Below are positions 43,333 to 51,803 of a DNA stretch of 64,000 nucleotides, one piece after another. The stretch is from Streptomyces wuyuanensis (GTDB taxonomy: Bacteria > Actinomycetota > Actinomycetes > Streptomycetales > Streptomycetaceae), in contig NZ_FNHI01000009.1 in NCBI RefSeq assembly GCF_900103455.1, positions 146,454-210,453 on the forward strand. Direction: 5' to 3'. Each line of letters opens with the position of its first letter. The stretch's first letter is position 1. Made by a program: the position numbers and the translations under genes. The notes under the pieces are model-generated. The model did no database searches. It was not told the origin of the DNA and worked only from the letters and a program-made list of their open reading frames with translations.

Positions 43333-43364
43333 TGGTCCGGTTCGACGACCACGGTGCGGGGTCG

Positions 43365-43973
43365 TCAGGCCGCCTTGAGCCGCGCGGCTATGCCGACCAC
43401 GCGCTCGGCCTGGTGGCGGGCGGCGGCGCGGGTGGTGTCGTCCACGGGGTTGGTCCCCTGCCCGTCCACGTGCGAGGTGCCGTAGGGGTTTCCGTCCGCG
43501 AACTTGACCGGGTCGGTGAAGCCCGGGGCGACCACGATGCCACCGAAGTGGTGGACGCTCGTGTACAGCGCCTGGAGCGTCGTCTCCTGACCGGCGTGGA
43601 GGGTCGCGGACGAGGTGAAGCCGCTGTAGACCTTGTCGGCCAGCTTCCCCTGCGCCCACAGCCCGCCGAGGGTGTCGATGAACTGCTTGAGCTGCGAGGA
43701 GACGTTGCCGAACCGGGTGGCCGATCCGAACAGTACGGCGTCGGCCCACTCGATGTCCTCGGGTGTCGCCTCGGGGACGTCCACGGTGGCGGCCTCGTTG
43801 GCCGTCCATGCGGGGTTGGCGTCGATGGCCGCGCGAGGGGCCAGCTCGGCCGCCTTCACCAGACGGACCTCGGCACCGGCCTTCACGCCGGCATCGCGGA
43901 GTTCCTTGGCGATCTCGGCGATCGTGCCGGTGGAGGAGTAGTAGACGATCGACAGCTTGACGGGAGTGGCCAC
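43365..43973 (-). CDS. wrbA: WrbA-type NAD(P)H:quinone oxidoreductase
   Basis: A 202-residue flavodoxin-fold enzyme. SIVYYSSTGTIAEIAKELRD is the FMN phosphate loop, FGSATRFGNVSSQLKQFIDT the WrbA signature, and GGIVVAPGF with PYGTSHVDG bind FMN and quinone. It reduces quinones by two electrons, avoiding semiquinone radicals. The GTG start at 43973 has AAGGAATGGAG upstream. Its promoter region carries two copies of the operator also found near the TetR gene at 46560, so it is probably part of that regulon. Confidence 0.92.
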   Translation of the reverse strand: MATPVKLSIVYYSSTGTIAEIAKELRDAGVKAGAEVRLVKAAELAPRAAIDANPAWTANEAATVDVPEATPEDIEWADAVLFGSATRFGNVSSQLKQFIDTLGGLWAQGKLADKVYSGFTSSATLHAGQETTLQALYTSVHHFGGIVVAPGFTDPVKFADGNPYGTSHVDGQGTNPVDDTTRAAARHQAERVVGIAARLKAA

Positions 43974-44032
43974 GGCGGCGGCTCCATTCCTTGGTGGGGG
44001 TGTGTGCTGCGGTCCGGGGAGTCGACTGCGAC

Positions 44033-44074
44033 TAGACGACCGGTCCACTATTAAAGTAGACGACCGGTCCACCC
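44033..44074. promoter_or_regulatory. TetR operator pair upstream of wrbA
   Basis: TAGACGACCGGTCCACTA (44033-44050) and TAGACGACCGGTCCACCC (44057-44074), cores GACCGGTC, centres 24 bp apart. The second core lies inside the wrbA promoter spacer and the first covers the expected transcription start. Confidence 0.82.
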
Positions 44075-44081
44075 GAGTCAA
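44053..44081 (-). promoter_or_regulatory. wrbA promoter
   Basis: On the minus strand: TTGACT (44081-44076), a 17-nt spacer and TACTTT (44058-44053). The -10 hexamer is identical to that of the SDR promoter in the same regulon. Confidence 0.65.
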
Positions 44082-44150
44082 AGGCCGAAGGACCCGGCCG
44101 TTCGCCCCGGACTGCCGCCGCCCGCGGAGCGAGCCCCGCGGGCGGCGGCC

Positions 44151-44453
44151 TCAGCCGGCGACGACGGCCCGGCCGGGGTCGTTGGGATGCGACTCCAGGG
44201 GCGTGACCACCGAGGTCATCCAGGGCCAGAGCGGCAGCGTGCCGAGGACACGCCCGTAGAGCTCGCTGTGATTGGCGGCCCGCCACAGACCGATGCTGCG
44301 CAGCTCGCCCACCGGGCGCCACAGCCTGACCAGATGGCCGCCCTCGGCCAGCTCCCGGGCCCGTACGGCCTCCGCGGCCCGCCGGCGGTCGACCTCCGCA
44401 GGGTCGGTGCCTTCGGGGACGGTTGTCGTGAGCTCCACCAGGAATTCCTTCAT
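44151..44453 (-). CDS. muconolactone delta-isomerase family protein
   Basis: A 100-residue ferredoxin-like protein matching the muconolactone isomerase family: FLVELTTTVPEGTDPAEVDR, RELAEGGHLVRLWRPVGE and LPLWPWMTSVVTPLESHPND. Catabolic members act in the beta-ketoadipate pathway. Here no other pathway genes are present, so a role as a small detoxification isomerase is more likely. ATG 44453 follows AGAGGGAGAG. It is divergent from the SDR gene, with a TetR operator pair in between. Confidence 0.85.
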   Translation of the reverse strand: MKEFLVELTTTVPEGTDPAEVDRRRAAEAVRARELAEGGHLVRLWRPVGELRSIGLWRAANHSELYGRVLGTLPLWPWMTSVVTPLESHPNDPGRAVVAG

Positions 44454-44536
44454 GATCGCTCTCCCTCTCTCCGCTTTCCCTCTGCCTCTTCGTGCGAGGG
44501 GCTCCTCGACACGGGCCGCCGGCCGAGGCGCGCCCT

Positions 44537-44565
44537 TTGAAATAATTCGACCGGTCGTCTACTTT
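44537..44565 (+). promoter_or_regulatory. SDR gene promoter
   Basis: TTGAAA (44537-44542), a 17-nt spacer and TACTTT (44560-44565). An operator core lies in the spacer and a second one at the expected transcription start, an arrangement that fits repression. Confidence 0.65.
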
Positions 44566-44587
44566 GCCATAGGCGACCGGTCGGCTA
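44544..44587. promoter_or_regulatory. TetR operator pair between the isomerase and SDR genes
   Basis: AATTCGACCGGTCGTCTA (44544-44561) and TAGGCGACCGGTCGGCTA (44570-44587). Both have the GACCGGTC core; centres are 26 bp apart. The second is palindromic apart from the central G/G position in each arm. Confidence 0.82.
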
Positions 44588-44628
44588 GCAAATCCGGTCG
44601 GTCCTCGTCTCCCACGAAGAAGGTCATC

Positions 44629-45342
44629 ATGAGCACACAGATCCAGAAGGTCGCGGTCGTCACCGGAGCTTCGCAGGGCATCGGAGCCGGGCTCGTCACC
44701 GCCTTCCGGAAGCTGGGCTACGGCGTCGTCGCCACCTCGCGGCGCATCCCCGCGTCGGAGGATCCGCAGGTCGTCACCGTCCAGGGCGACATCGCCGACC
44801 GCGCTACCGCGCAAAGCGTGGTCAGCGCCGCCGTCGAGCGTTTCGGGCGCATCGACACCCTGGTCAACAACGCGGGGATCTTCATCGCAAAGCCTTTCAC
44901 CGAGTACACCGAGGACGACTACAGCGCGGTGCTCGGCGTGAACCTGGACGGCTTCTTCCACCTCACCCAACTCGCGGTGGAGCGCATGCTCGACCAGGGC
45001 GGCGGTCATGTCGTGCAGATCACGAGCACGCTGGCCGACCAGGCCAACTCCAGCGTGACCTCGGTGCTCGCCTCCCTGACCAAGGGTGGACTCCAGTCGG
45101 CGACGAAGGCCCTGGCCATCGAGTACGCGGGCCGCGGCATCCGAAGCAACGCCGTGTCGCTGGGAACGATCAAGACGCCCATGCACCCCGAGGAGCACCA
45201 CGGGACGCTCGCGGCCCTGCATCCCGTCGGCCGCATGGGCGAGGTGAGCGACATCGTCGGCGCCGTGGTCTACCTCGAGAACGCCCCCTTCGTCACCGGC
45301 GAGATCCTTCACGTCGACGGCGGACAGAGCGCCGGGCACTGA
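44629..45342 (+). CDS. SDR-family oxidoreductase lacking the usual catalytic Tyr
   Basis: A 237-residue short-chain dehydrogenase fold: cofactor loop TGASQGIG, NNAG (residues 80-83), Ser133 in the catalytic strand, and C-terminal FVTGEILHVDGG. In classical SDRs the motif YxxxK follows; here it reads A148-S-L-T-K152 (VLASLTKGGL), so Lys is kept but Tyr is replaced by Ala. The ASLTKGG form recurs in a subgroup of SDRs whose chemistry must differ. ATG 44629 follows GAAGAAGG. It is preceded by the TetR operator pair and followed by a nitronate monooxygenase gene. Confidence 0.9.
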   Translation: MSTQIQKVAVVTGASQGIGAGLVTAFRKLGYGVVATSRRIPASEDPQVVTVQGDIADRATAQSVVSAAVERFGRIDTLVNNAGIFIAKPFTEYTEDDYSAVLGVNLDGFFHLTQLAVERMLDQGGGHVVQITSTLADQANSSVTSVLASLTKGGLQSATKALAIEYAGRGIRSNAVSLGTIKTPMHPEEHHGTLAALHPVGRMGEVSDIVGAVVYLENAPFVTGEILHVDGGQSAGH

Positions 45343-45411
45343 GCGCGGGCGGACGCACCGGCCCCGCCCCCGATCGGGGCCGATCACATCTCACGAGGAG
45401 GACGACACCCC

Positions 45412-46443
45412 ATGGCCTCACCGCTGCGGGCTCTCGGCGCGGACAATCCCGTCCTGGCCGCGCCCATGGCCGGCGGTCCCAGCACCCCCGCCCTGGTCGC
45501 GGCAGCGGCCCGGGCGGGCGCGCTGGGGTTCCTCGCCGGTGGATACCGGACCGCCGACGCGCTGGCCGAGCAGATCGAACAGGTCCGGAGCCAGGGCGTC
45601 GGCTTCGGGGTCAACCTCTTCGCACCGAACCCCGTGCCGGTCGAACCGCGGGCCTTCCGGCGCTACGCCGCCGCGATCGCGCCGGACGCCCGGGCATACG
45701 AACTCGACGTCCTGGCAGCCGACATCGTCGAGGACGACGACCACTGGTCGGACAAGATCGATCTGTTGCTGTCCGAACCGGTTCCCGTCGTCAGTTTCAC
45801 CTTCGCCGTCCCGCCCCCCGCCGTCATCGCCGCGCTCCGCGCCGTCGGCACCCTGGTGGTCCAGACGGTCACCACACCCGAGGAGGCCCTGCCGGCGGCA
45901 GAGGCGGGCGCGGACGTGCTGGCCGTGCAGGCGTCCGCGGCCGGAGGGCACTCCGGCACGCTCACCCCCGCACTGGTCCCGGCTTCCGTGCCGCTGCCCG
46001 AGCTGCTGGGGCGAACTCGTGCGGCGGTGTCGCTGCCGCTCATCGCCGCGGGCGGAGTGGCAACCCCGGCCGGCGTGGCCGAGGCACTGCGCGCCGGGGC
46101 GGATGCGGTGATGGCCGGCACGGCCCTGCTGCGGGCGGACGAAGCCGGTACGTCCCTCCCCCACAAGGCGGCCCTGGCGGACCCGGCGCGCCGCCGGACC
46201 GTGGTGACCAGGGCGTTCACGGGCCGGCCCGCAAGGGCACTGGCAAACGGGTTCACCGACCGCCACAGCGGCCGGGCTCCCTCCGGCTATCCTGCCCTGC
46301 ACCATCTGACGAGGCCGATGCGCCGGGCCGCCGCGGCCGCCGGCGATCCCGAACGGATCAATCTGTGGGCCGGGACCGGGTACCGCCACGCCACCGCCGA
46401 GCCGGCCGACCGGATCCTGACGAGGCTCGCCTCCCGGGTCTGA
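45412..46443 (+). CDS. nitronate monooxygenase (2-nitropropane dioxygenase family)
   Basis: A 343-residue FMN-dependent TIM barrel: NPVLAAPMAGGPSTPALVAA, GALGFLAGGYR, VQASAAGGHSGT (with the catalytic-region His) and PLIAAGGVATPAG/GADAVMAGTALL for the FMN phosphate. It oxidises nitronates such as propionate-3-nitronate and may protect against nitro toxins. It starts 69 bp after the SDR gene with GAGGAGGAC upstream and probably shares its transcript, placing it in the TetR regulon. Confidence 0.92.
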   Translation: MASPLRALGADNPVLAAPMAGGPSTPALVAAAARAGALGFLAGGYRTADALAEQIEQVRSQGVGFGVNLFAPNPVPVEPRAFRRYAAAIAPDARAYELDVLAADIVEDDDHWSDKIDLLLSEPVPVVSFTFAVPPPAVIAALRAVGTLVVQTVTTPEEALPAAEAGADVLAVQASAAGGHSGTLTPALVPASVPLPELLGRTRAAVSLPLIAAGGVATPAGVAEALRAGADAVMAGTALLRADEAGTSLPHKAALADPARRRTVVTRAFTGRPARALANGFTDRHSGRAPSGYPALHHLTRPMRRAAAAAGDPERINLWAGTGYRHATAEPADRILTRLASRV

Positions 46444-46449
46444 ACGCCT

Positions 46450-46483
46450 GCCGGTGCCCCCGGCCGCGTCGGGTGGCACCGGC
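46450..46483. terminator. hairpin between convergent genes
   Basis: GCCGGTGCC (46450-46458) pairs with GGCACCGGC (46475-46483) over a 16-nt loop, directly after the nitronate monooxygenase stop. Confidence 0.55.
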
Positions 46484-46559
46484 GGCCCGGGACACGGATG
46501 CCGTCGGGCCACCCGGCTGCCGCCACCGCGGAACTCCGGTCGGCGGGCAGAGCGGCGGT

Positions 46560-47180
46560 TCACACCTCGGCCGCGGCCTCCTGAGGTGTGCGGACACCCA
46601 GCAGGGCCAGGCAGTTCGCCCAAAGGGCGCTCAGCCGGGACGTGTTGTTGTAGAGCTTGGCGAACAGGACCTGCCCCTCGAGCTGCGCGACGACCGATCG
46701 CGCCGCCTCGCGGGTGTCGGCGACGGTGACGTCGCCGCGCTCCCGCGCCTCGGCGACGACCGACTCCACCATGTCGACCTGAGCGTCGAAGATCTCCTGC
46801 AGGCGCAGCCGGATCGCCTCGGTCTGGTTGCTCAGCTCCAGCGTGAGGTTCCCGAACAGGCAGCCGGAGACCGTGCCGCAGCTCTGCTGCCCGGCGCGCT
46901 GACTCGCCTCGGTCTCCTCGAAGAGCTGCCGGAGCCTGGCCAGGGGGTCCGCATCGCCGTGCAGGACCCGGGTCCACTCGCGGCGCTGGCCGGCCCAGTG
47001 CTCGTCGAGCACGGCCAGCGCCAGCGCCTCCTTGGACTCGAAGAAGTAGTAGAAGCTCCCCTTGGGCACCCCGGCCGTCTTGCAGATCTCGGCCACGCCC
47101 AGCGCCGAGTATCCGCGCAGTTCGATGAGCGACTGCGCGGCGCTGATGATCTTCTCCCTGGCGTCACTGGTGCGTCCCAT
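46560..47180 (-). CDS. TetR-family repressor, NemR-like cysteine motif
   Basis: A 206-residue TetR regulator. The HTH spans residues about 10-55 (IISAAQSLIELRGYSALGVA, ICKTAGVPKGSFYYFFESKE). The ligand domain contains SCGTVSGCLFGNLTLE with Cys101 and Cys107, a GCLxGNL motif seen in electrophile- and hypohalite-sensing regulators such as NemR. With WrbA and an NMO among its likely targets, a quinone/electrophile-responsive repressor is the best inference. It is divergent from an NTF2-like gene and flanked by its own operator pair. No ribosome-binding site is seen, and the promoter suggests a near-leaderless mRNA. Confidence 0.9.
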   Translation of the reverse strand: MGRTSDAREKIISAAQSLIELRGYSALGVAEICKTAGVPKGSFYYFFESKEALALAVLDEHWAGQRREWTRVLHGDADPLARLRQLFEETEASQRAGQQSCGTVSGCLFGNLTLELSNQTEAIRLRLQEIFDAQVDMVESVVAEARERGDVTVADTREAARSVVAQLEGQVLFAKLYNNTSRLSALWANCLALLGVRTPQEAAAEV

Positions 47181-47187
47181 GCTTGCG

Positions 47188-47231
47188 AGTATACGACCGC
47201 TCGACTAGCTTGTAATAGACCGGTCGGCTAG
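47188..47231. promoter_or_regulatory. TetR operator pair and autoregulated promoter
   Basis: Operators: core GACCGCTC (47195-47202) with right arm GACTA, and core GACCGGTC (47218-47225) with right arm GGCTA; centres 23 bp apart. Minus-strand promoter: ATTACA (47216-47211), a 17-nt spacer and TATACT (47193-47188). Transcription would begin at about 47181, next to the ATG at 47180. Confidence 0.75.
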
Positions 47232-47339
47232 TAGCGTCCCGACCGTTCCGATCGCAGTCCGCGCCCCCTCGTGACCGGCCCTGCCGCCCGTACCGCCCGG
47301 CCGGGAACCGAGGCGCACGCACAGACGAAAGCTGGAACA

Positions 47340-47705
47340 ATGAGCCACCCGATGCCCGAGGTCCTGCAGCGCTGGAAGGCCGCCTTCGACGGCCACCGGC
47401 CCGACGAGATGGCCGGCCTGTTCACGGCCGACGCCCTCTTCCAGGGCTTCGGACCCGACGTCCTCACAGGCCGCGACGCCGTGCGGGGCTACTACGAAGC
47501 CGTACCGTCCGGTCGGCGGGCCGAGGTGACGGTCCTGCACACCTACACGATCGGCGAGCAGGTCGCCGGAGGGTTCGCCGACGTCACGTTCGGCGCCGCG
47601 GACGGCTGGGAGGCCCGTGTGCACCTGTCGCTGGTCCTCCGCCGCGACGACGGCCGCTGGCGGATCCGCCAGTACCACGTCTCCCGCGTCGACTCCGCGC
47701 AGTAG
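47340..47705 (+). CDS. NTF2-fold protein of the SgcJ/EcaC type
   Basis: A 121-residue cone-fold protein: VLQRWKAAFDGHRPDEMAGL, FTADALFQGFGPDVLTGRDA, GYYEAVPSG and RRDDGRWRIRQYHVSRVD, all typical of the SgcJ/EcaC-like NTF2 group. Such proteins bind or isomerise small molecules; the function here is unknown. ATG 47340 has GCTGGAA upstream. It is divergent from the TetR gene with the operator pair between, so it is probably repressed with the regulon. Confidence 0.87.
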   Translation: MSHPMPEVLQRWKAAFDGHRPDEMAGLFTADALFQGFGPDVLTGRDAVRGYYEAVPSGRRAEVTVLHTYTIGEQVAGGFADVTFGAADGWEARVHLSLVLRRDDGRWRIRQYHVSRVDSAQ

Positions 47706-47754
47706 CGGACGGTCCAAACCGCCCCCGGGCCGTCGACGGGGCCCGGGGTTCGAC

Positions 47755-47786
47755 CGGTCTACGGTGCGGTCGGTCTACGGTGCGGT
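47755..47786. repeat. 16-bp tandem duplication across a stop codon
   Basis: CGGTCTACGGTGCGGT occurs twice head to tail (47755-47770, 47771-47786). The second copy contains the stop of the DUF3040 gene (47775-47777), the first an extra in-frame-like copy beyond it. Confidence 0.8.
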
Positions 47787-48056
47787 CGGGCGCCTGTGCC
47801 GGAGGCGGCCGGAGTCGATCCGGTACGCCGCGGTCACCGCCAGGACCACCCCGGACGCGAGCAGCAGCCCGTGGACCAGGGCCATGCCGAGCGAGACCGC
47901 GAGTCCGGCGCAGATCACGAACGGCCACGCGCGCCCTCTTCGGTACTCGCGCGGCGGACGGGGCCGTCCGGCCGCCAGGGCGCGCGCGAAGCGGGGATCG
48001 TCGTGGAGGAGGCGCGCCTCCAGTTCGGCGATCCTCTCGTCGTCCGCGTACGACAT
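47775..48056 (-). CDS. DUF3040 membrane protein
   Basis: A 93-residue protein. The DUF3040 signature runs ADDERIAELEARLLHDDPRF, ARALAAGRP, followed by two hydrophobic helices (WPFVICAGLAVSLGMALVHG, LLLASGVVLAVTAAY) and a basic tail. This family is restricted to actinobacteria; the function is unknown. The end of the gene lies in a 16-bp tandem duplication. Confidence 0.87.
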   Translation of the reverse strand: MSYADDERIAELEARLLHDDPRFARALAAGRPRPPREYRRGRAWPFVICAGLAVSLGMALVHGLLLASGVVLAVTAAYRIDSGRLRHRRPTAP

Positions 48057-48617
48057 GCCCTCACCTCACCGCGCCGGCCCCGCCGAACCTCCGCAACCAT
48101 CCGGCCATCGCCCGGCGGGCCCGTACGACTCCGCGCCGGGCGGCGAGCCGGGTGCGGCCGGGCCGGCCGCGCCGAGACGTTTCCACCGGCACCGGCTCCA
48201 TTCGTGCCATGGCTGTGAACGTCCGCCCGCGGCCCGGCGCGGCCGGGACGCAGCGGCCGGACGGAGCCGTGGGGGGAGGTTCCTTCGCCACACCCTCGCG
48301 CGCGGGACACCGGATGCGCCATGGGTGCTGACACCCATATTCGCCCCCACGGCACCCCTGACGCGGCTGCTCGGGCAGCGGACGGGACGCTGGAGGCCCG
48401 CGGCTCGACCGCCGCGGGCCTCCTGGCTGCGCGCCACCACCGCCTCCCCGCCGGTCCGGCGCCGATCCGGCCGGGTGTCCGGGGAGGCTGCCGCTGGAAC
48501 CGCCGGCCGTGGGTGCGGCTCACCGGCCGGAAGCGCTCGGTGGCCGGCCCGGCCGGTGGCGGGCACGGCTCGTGGCAGGCACGGGCCGCTCCACGGGGCC
48601 TCAGCGGCGAGCGGGAC
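48057..48617. other. intergenic region with a terminator hairpin
   Basis: 561 bp between the DUF3040 start and the endonuclease stop. No supported gene. GGAGGCCCGCGG (48392-48403) pairs perfectly with CCGCGGGCCTCC (48412-48423) over an 8-nt loop, probably the terminator of the endonuclease transcript. Confidence 0.6.
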
Positions 48618-49466
48618 TCATGCCTGCTGCCATATCTCGTCCACCCACTCGGGGTGGTCTATGAACGGGTTCCGGTTGTGCTGGAACTTCTCGAAGATGG
48701 TCTGGTTGCGCTTCTTCTCGAAGTCGTCCGGCGGGTCCTGCTTGCTCCACTGCTTCAGCACGGACACCCGGCCGATGTGGGGCGCCGAACCGTTGTCGAC
48801 GCTGTCGTTGGGTTCGAGGTCGGCGAAACCGTCGCCCCCGTCGTAGCGGACGGCCATGTAGAGGATCATCCGGGCGACATCGCCCTTCACCTCGTCGCGC
48901 GGCTCGAACGAGTCGCCGTCGGTGCGGTTGCCCGGCGCCTCCTCGACCTCCTCGCCGCCGGCGTCGAAGTCCTTGTTCCCGCGCGTGCTGTTGACGGTCA
49001 CATCGGTGGGACGCAGATGGTGGATGTCCGTGCCGGGACCGACGTCGGTGCCGAAGTCCCCGTGGGACTTGGCCCAGACGTGCTCCCGGTTCCAGTCGTC
49101 GTTCCCGGTGCCGTTGGCGTCCTTGCTCTGTGAGCGGCCGGTGTACAGGAGGATCACGTTCGACGGGTTCCCCGGATCCTCGTCCGTGGCCTTCAGCGCG
49201 TCCCAGACCTGGTCGTAGGTGAGCCGGGTCTGTTCGCTGACGATGGTGTGGAGGGCCTTCTTCAGTTCCGGCCCCGTCTTGCCCAACGCGTCCTTGTAGT
49301 ACGTGTCGTCGTACGCGCCGACCGGGCCCGCGGTCCGGGCCGGGGTGGGCGCGGGCGGTGCCTGGGTGGTGGCCATCGCGGCGGCGGGGGCGGCGATTCC
49401 GGTGACTGCCACGGCAACGACGGCCAGGTGCCACGGCTTGCGGCGCTTGAGGCGGTGGGTGGACAT
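48618..49466 (-). CDS. secreted endonuclease I family deoxyribonuclease
   Basis: A 282-residue exported nuclease. A signal peptide (PWHLAVVAVAVTGIAAPAAA) and short Pro/Ala linker precede an EndA/endonuclease I domain. The active-site segments are DWNREHVWAKSHGDFG and TDIHHLRPTD, with the paired His and metal-binding residues of the beta-beta-alpha-metal fold, and NSTRGNKDFD follows. It would digest extracellular DNA. ATG 49466 has a poor ribosome-binding site, and the leader contains an 11-bp inverted repeat (49483-49554). Confidence 0.9.
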   Translation of the reverse strand: MSTHRLKRRKPWHLAVVAVAVTGIAAPAAAMATTQAPPAPTPARTAGPVGAYDDTYYKDALGKTGPELKKALHTIVSEQTRLTYDQVWDALKATDEDPGNPSNVILLYTGRSQSKDANGTGNDDWNREHVWAKSHGDFGTDVGPGTDIHHLRPTDVTVNSTRGNKDFDAGGEEVEEAPGNRTDGDSFEPRDEVKGDVARMILYMAVRYDGGDGFADLEPNDSVDNGSAPHIGRVSVLKQWSKQDPPDDFEKKRNQTIFEKFQHNRNPFIDHPEWVDEIWQQA

Positions 49467-49482
49467 GTGTGGGGGGTGTCCT

Positions 49483-49554
49483 CTCCCTGTTCGGGCGACC
49501 GGCGGCGCACTCTCGTACACGCCGACGCAAAGCAACAGTTGTTCGAACAGGGAG
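49483..49554. repeat. long-range inverted repeat in the endonuclease leader
   Basis: CTCCCTGTTCG (49483-49493) and CGAACAGGGAG (49544-49554) are perfect complements 50 nt apart. The right arm overlaps the palindrome GTTCGAAC (49541-49548). This could be an mRNA structure or a paired operator. The rest of the 450-bp gap up to 49917 shows nothing I can support. Confidence 0.6.
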
Positions 49555-49749
49555 CTTTCCACGCGAGGGCCGTCACCGCGTGGACGGGCTGCGCCCATCG
49601 TGTGCCGACACCGTGAACACCGAGAGGGCGCCGTCCTCTACCCACCCGGGCACGGGCGAATCCTCTGTTGTGCCGATGGGCAACAGCACCGGCCAGAAAG
49701 GGCGTTGGCCCCGGAACGCCCTTGATGCTCGCGCATCTGTTCCACATAA

Positions 49750-50727
<978 letters not shown>

Positions 50728-50780
50728 CCGGGCGAACCGGGCGGCCGGTCTTCTGACCCACCTGCCCGGCCCGCGCACCC

Positions 50781-50826
50781 GCGGGCCCCGCCGCCGGGCG
50801 CGTTCCCGCCCGGCGGCGGGGCCCGC
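50781..50826. terminator. 19-bp perfect hairpin, bidirectional terminator
   Basis: GCGGGCCCCGCCGCCGGGC (50781-50799) pairs exactly with 50808-50826 over an 8-nt loop, between the convergent trypsin and MarR genes. Confidence 0.88.
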
Positions 50827-50931
50827 CGATCATGATCCGATCGGCGCGGGCGTCGGCCCCCGCGGGAAGACAGGCGCCCCCGACGAGCCGTGACCGCTCC
50901 CGCGTTGTGTTCGGCCGGCCGGCGGCAGTCG

Positions 50932-51462
50932 TCAACCGCCCTGCGGGAGCGGCGCGTCCGTCCAGCCGAGTGGGTACATCGCGCCGTCCGCGGCCGGGAC
51001 GGCCGGTTCGCCTCCCGCCTCGTTGAAGGCGGTGAGCGCGTCGATCAGTGCCGCGCGCCGGTCGGGGGCCATCCGCGCCACGATCGTCTCGACCTCCCGC
51101 CGCCGCCTGCTGGTGACGTCCTCGACGAGGACGCGGCCTTCGTGCGTGAGCCGCAGCACCGTCTCCCGCCGGTTGGCCGGATTCGTACGGCGTTCCGCGA
51201 GGCCCACGGCGATCAGCCGGTCGAGCATACGCATCGCCGTCGAGGGATTGACACCGAGGCGCTCGGCGAGCACGACGAGCTTGGCCGGTCCGTGCATGGA
51301 CAGCATCACCAGCAGCCGGAGCTGGGGCAGTGTCACCCGGTCCTCGACCGCCGCCAGCGAGCGGGCGGAGACGGCGACGAGCAGCCTGGACGCGGTCAGC
51401 ACGGCGCGCGTCACCGCCTCGACGTCGTCGACGTGCTCCCCGGACTCCCCCGTGTCGGCCAT
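50932..51462 (-). CDS. MarR-family transcriptional regulator
   Basis: A 176-residue winged-helix dimer. RDL-type core: VTLPQLRLLVMLSMHGPAKL, VVLAERLGVNPSTAMRMLDR, LIAVGLAERR and wing NPANRRETVLRLT. The C-terminus (residues 145-176) is extended and disordered. ATG 51462 is taken as start (GGGGGT upstream). The frame stays open for 35 codons upstream through a minisatellite, which would only add Arg/Gly repeats. Target unknown; the divergent DUF4142 gene is a candidate. Confidence 0.88.
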   Translation of the reverse strand: MADTGESGEHVDDVEAVTRAVLTASRLLVAVSARSLAAVEDRVTLPQLRLLVMLSMHGPAKLVVLAERLGVNPSTAMRMLDRLIAVGLAERRTNPANRRETVLRLTHEGRVLVEDVTSRRRREVETIVARMAPDRRAALIDALTAFNEAGGEPAVPAADGAMYPLGWTDAPLPQGG

Positions 51463-51480
51463 ACCCCCATTTCTACCCTG

Positions 51481-51577
51481 TTCCCGCACGACGCCGCCCC
51501 GGGCCCCAGGCCGTTGCCGTTCCCGCACGACGCCGCCCCGGGCCCCCGGCCGTTGCCGTTCCCGCACGACGCCGGCC
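51481..51577. repeat. 39-bp minisatellite, about 2.5 copies
   Basis: A 39-bp unit starting TTCCCGCACGACGCCGCCCC lies at 51481-51519 and 51520-51558 (one mismatch), then a 19-bp partial copy. It occupies the MarR/DUF4142 intergenic region. The period is a multiple of three, so the minus frame through it is open. Confidence 0.85.
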
Positions 51578-51803
51578 AGCGTCCGTGCCGCCGGGCGTCC
51601 CGCAACGCCGCCCGGCGGTTGTCGGCCCTGCTCGGGCCGCCGGGGTCCGCCCCGGCCTTCCTGCCGTCCGCCCGGAAATCACGGCGCGCGGTGAACACAC
51701 CGGAGCGCGCATCCGTACCTGTGGCTGCGTGCCGTGCCAGCCGCCCACAACAGCTCCCGGCGATCCGAACGAACCAGAACACCATGCCGAACCGGGAGAC
51801 ATC

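Noticed and set aside
48321..49133. Plus-strand frame of 270 codons
   Set aside because: Antisense to the endonuclease I gene, which has a signal peptide and clear active-site motifs.
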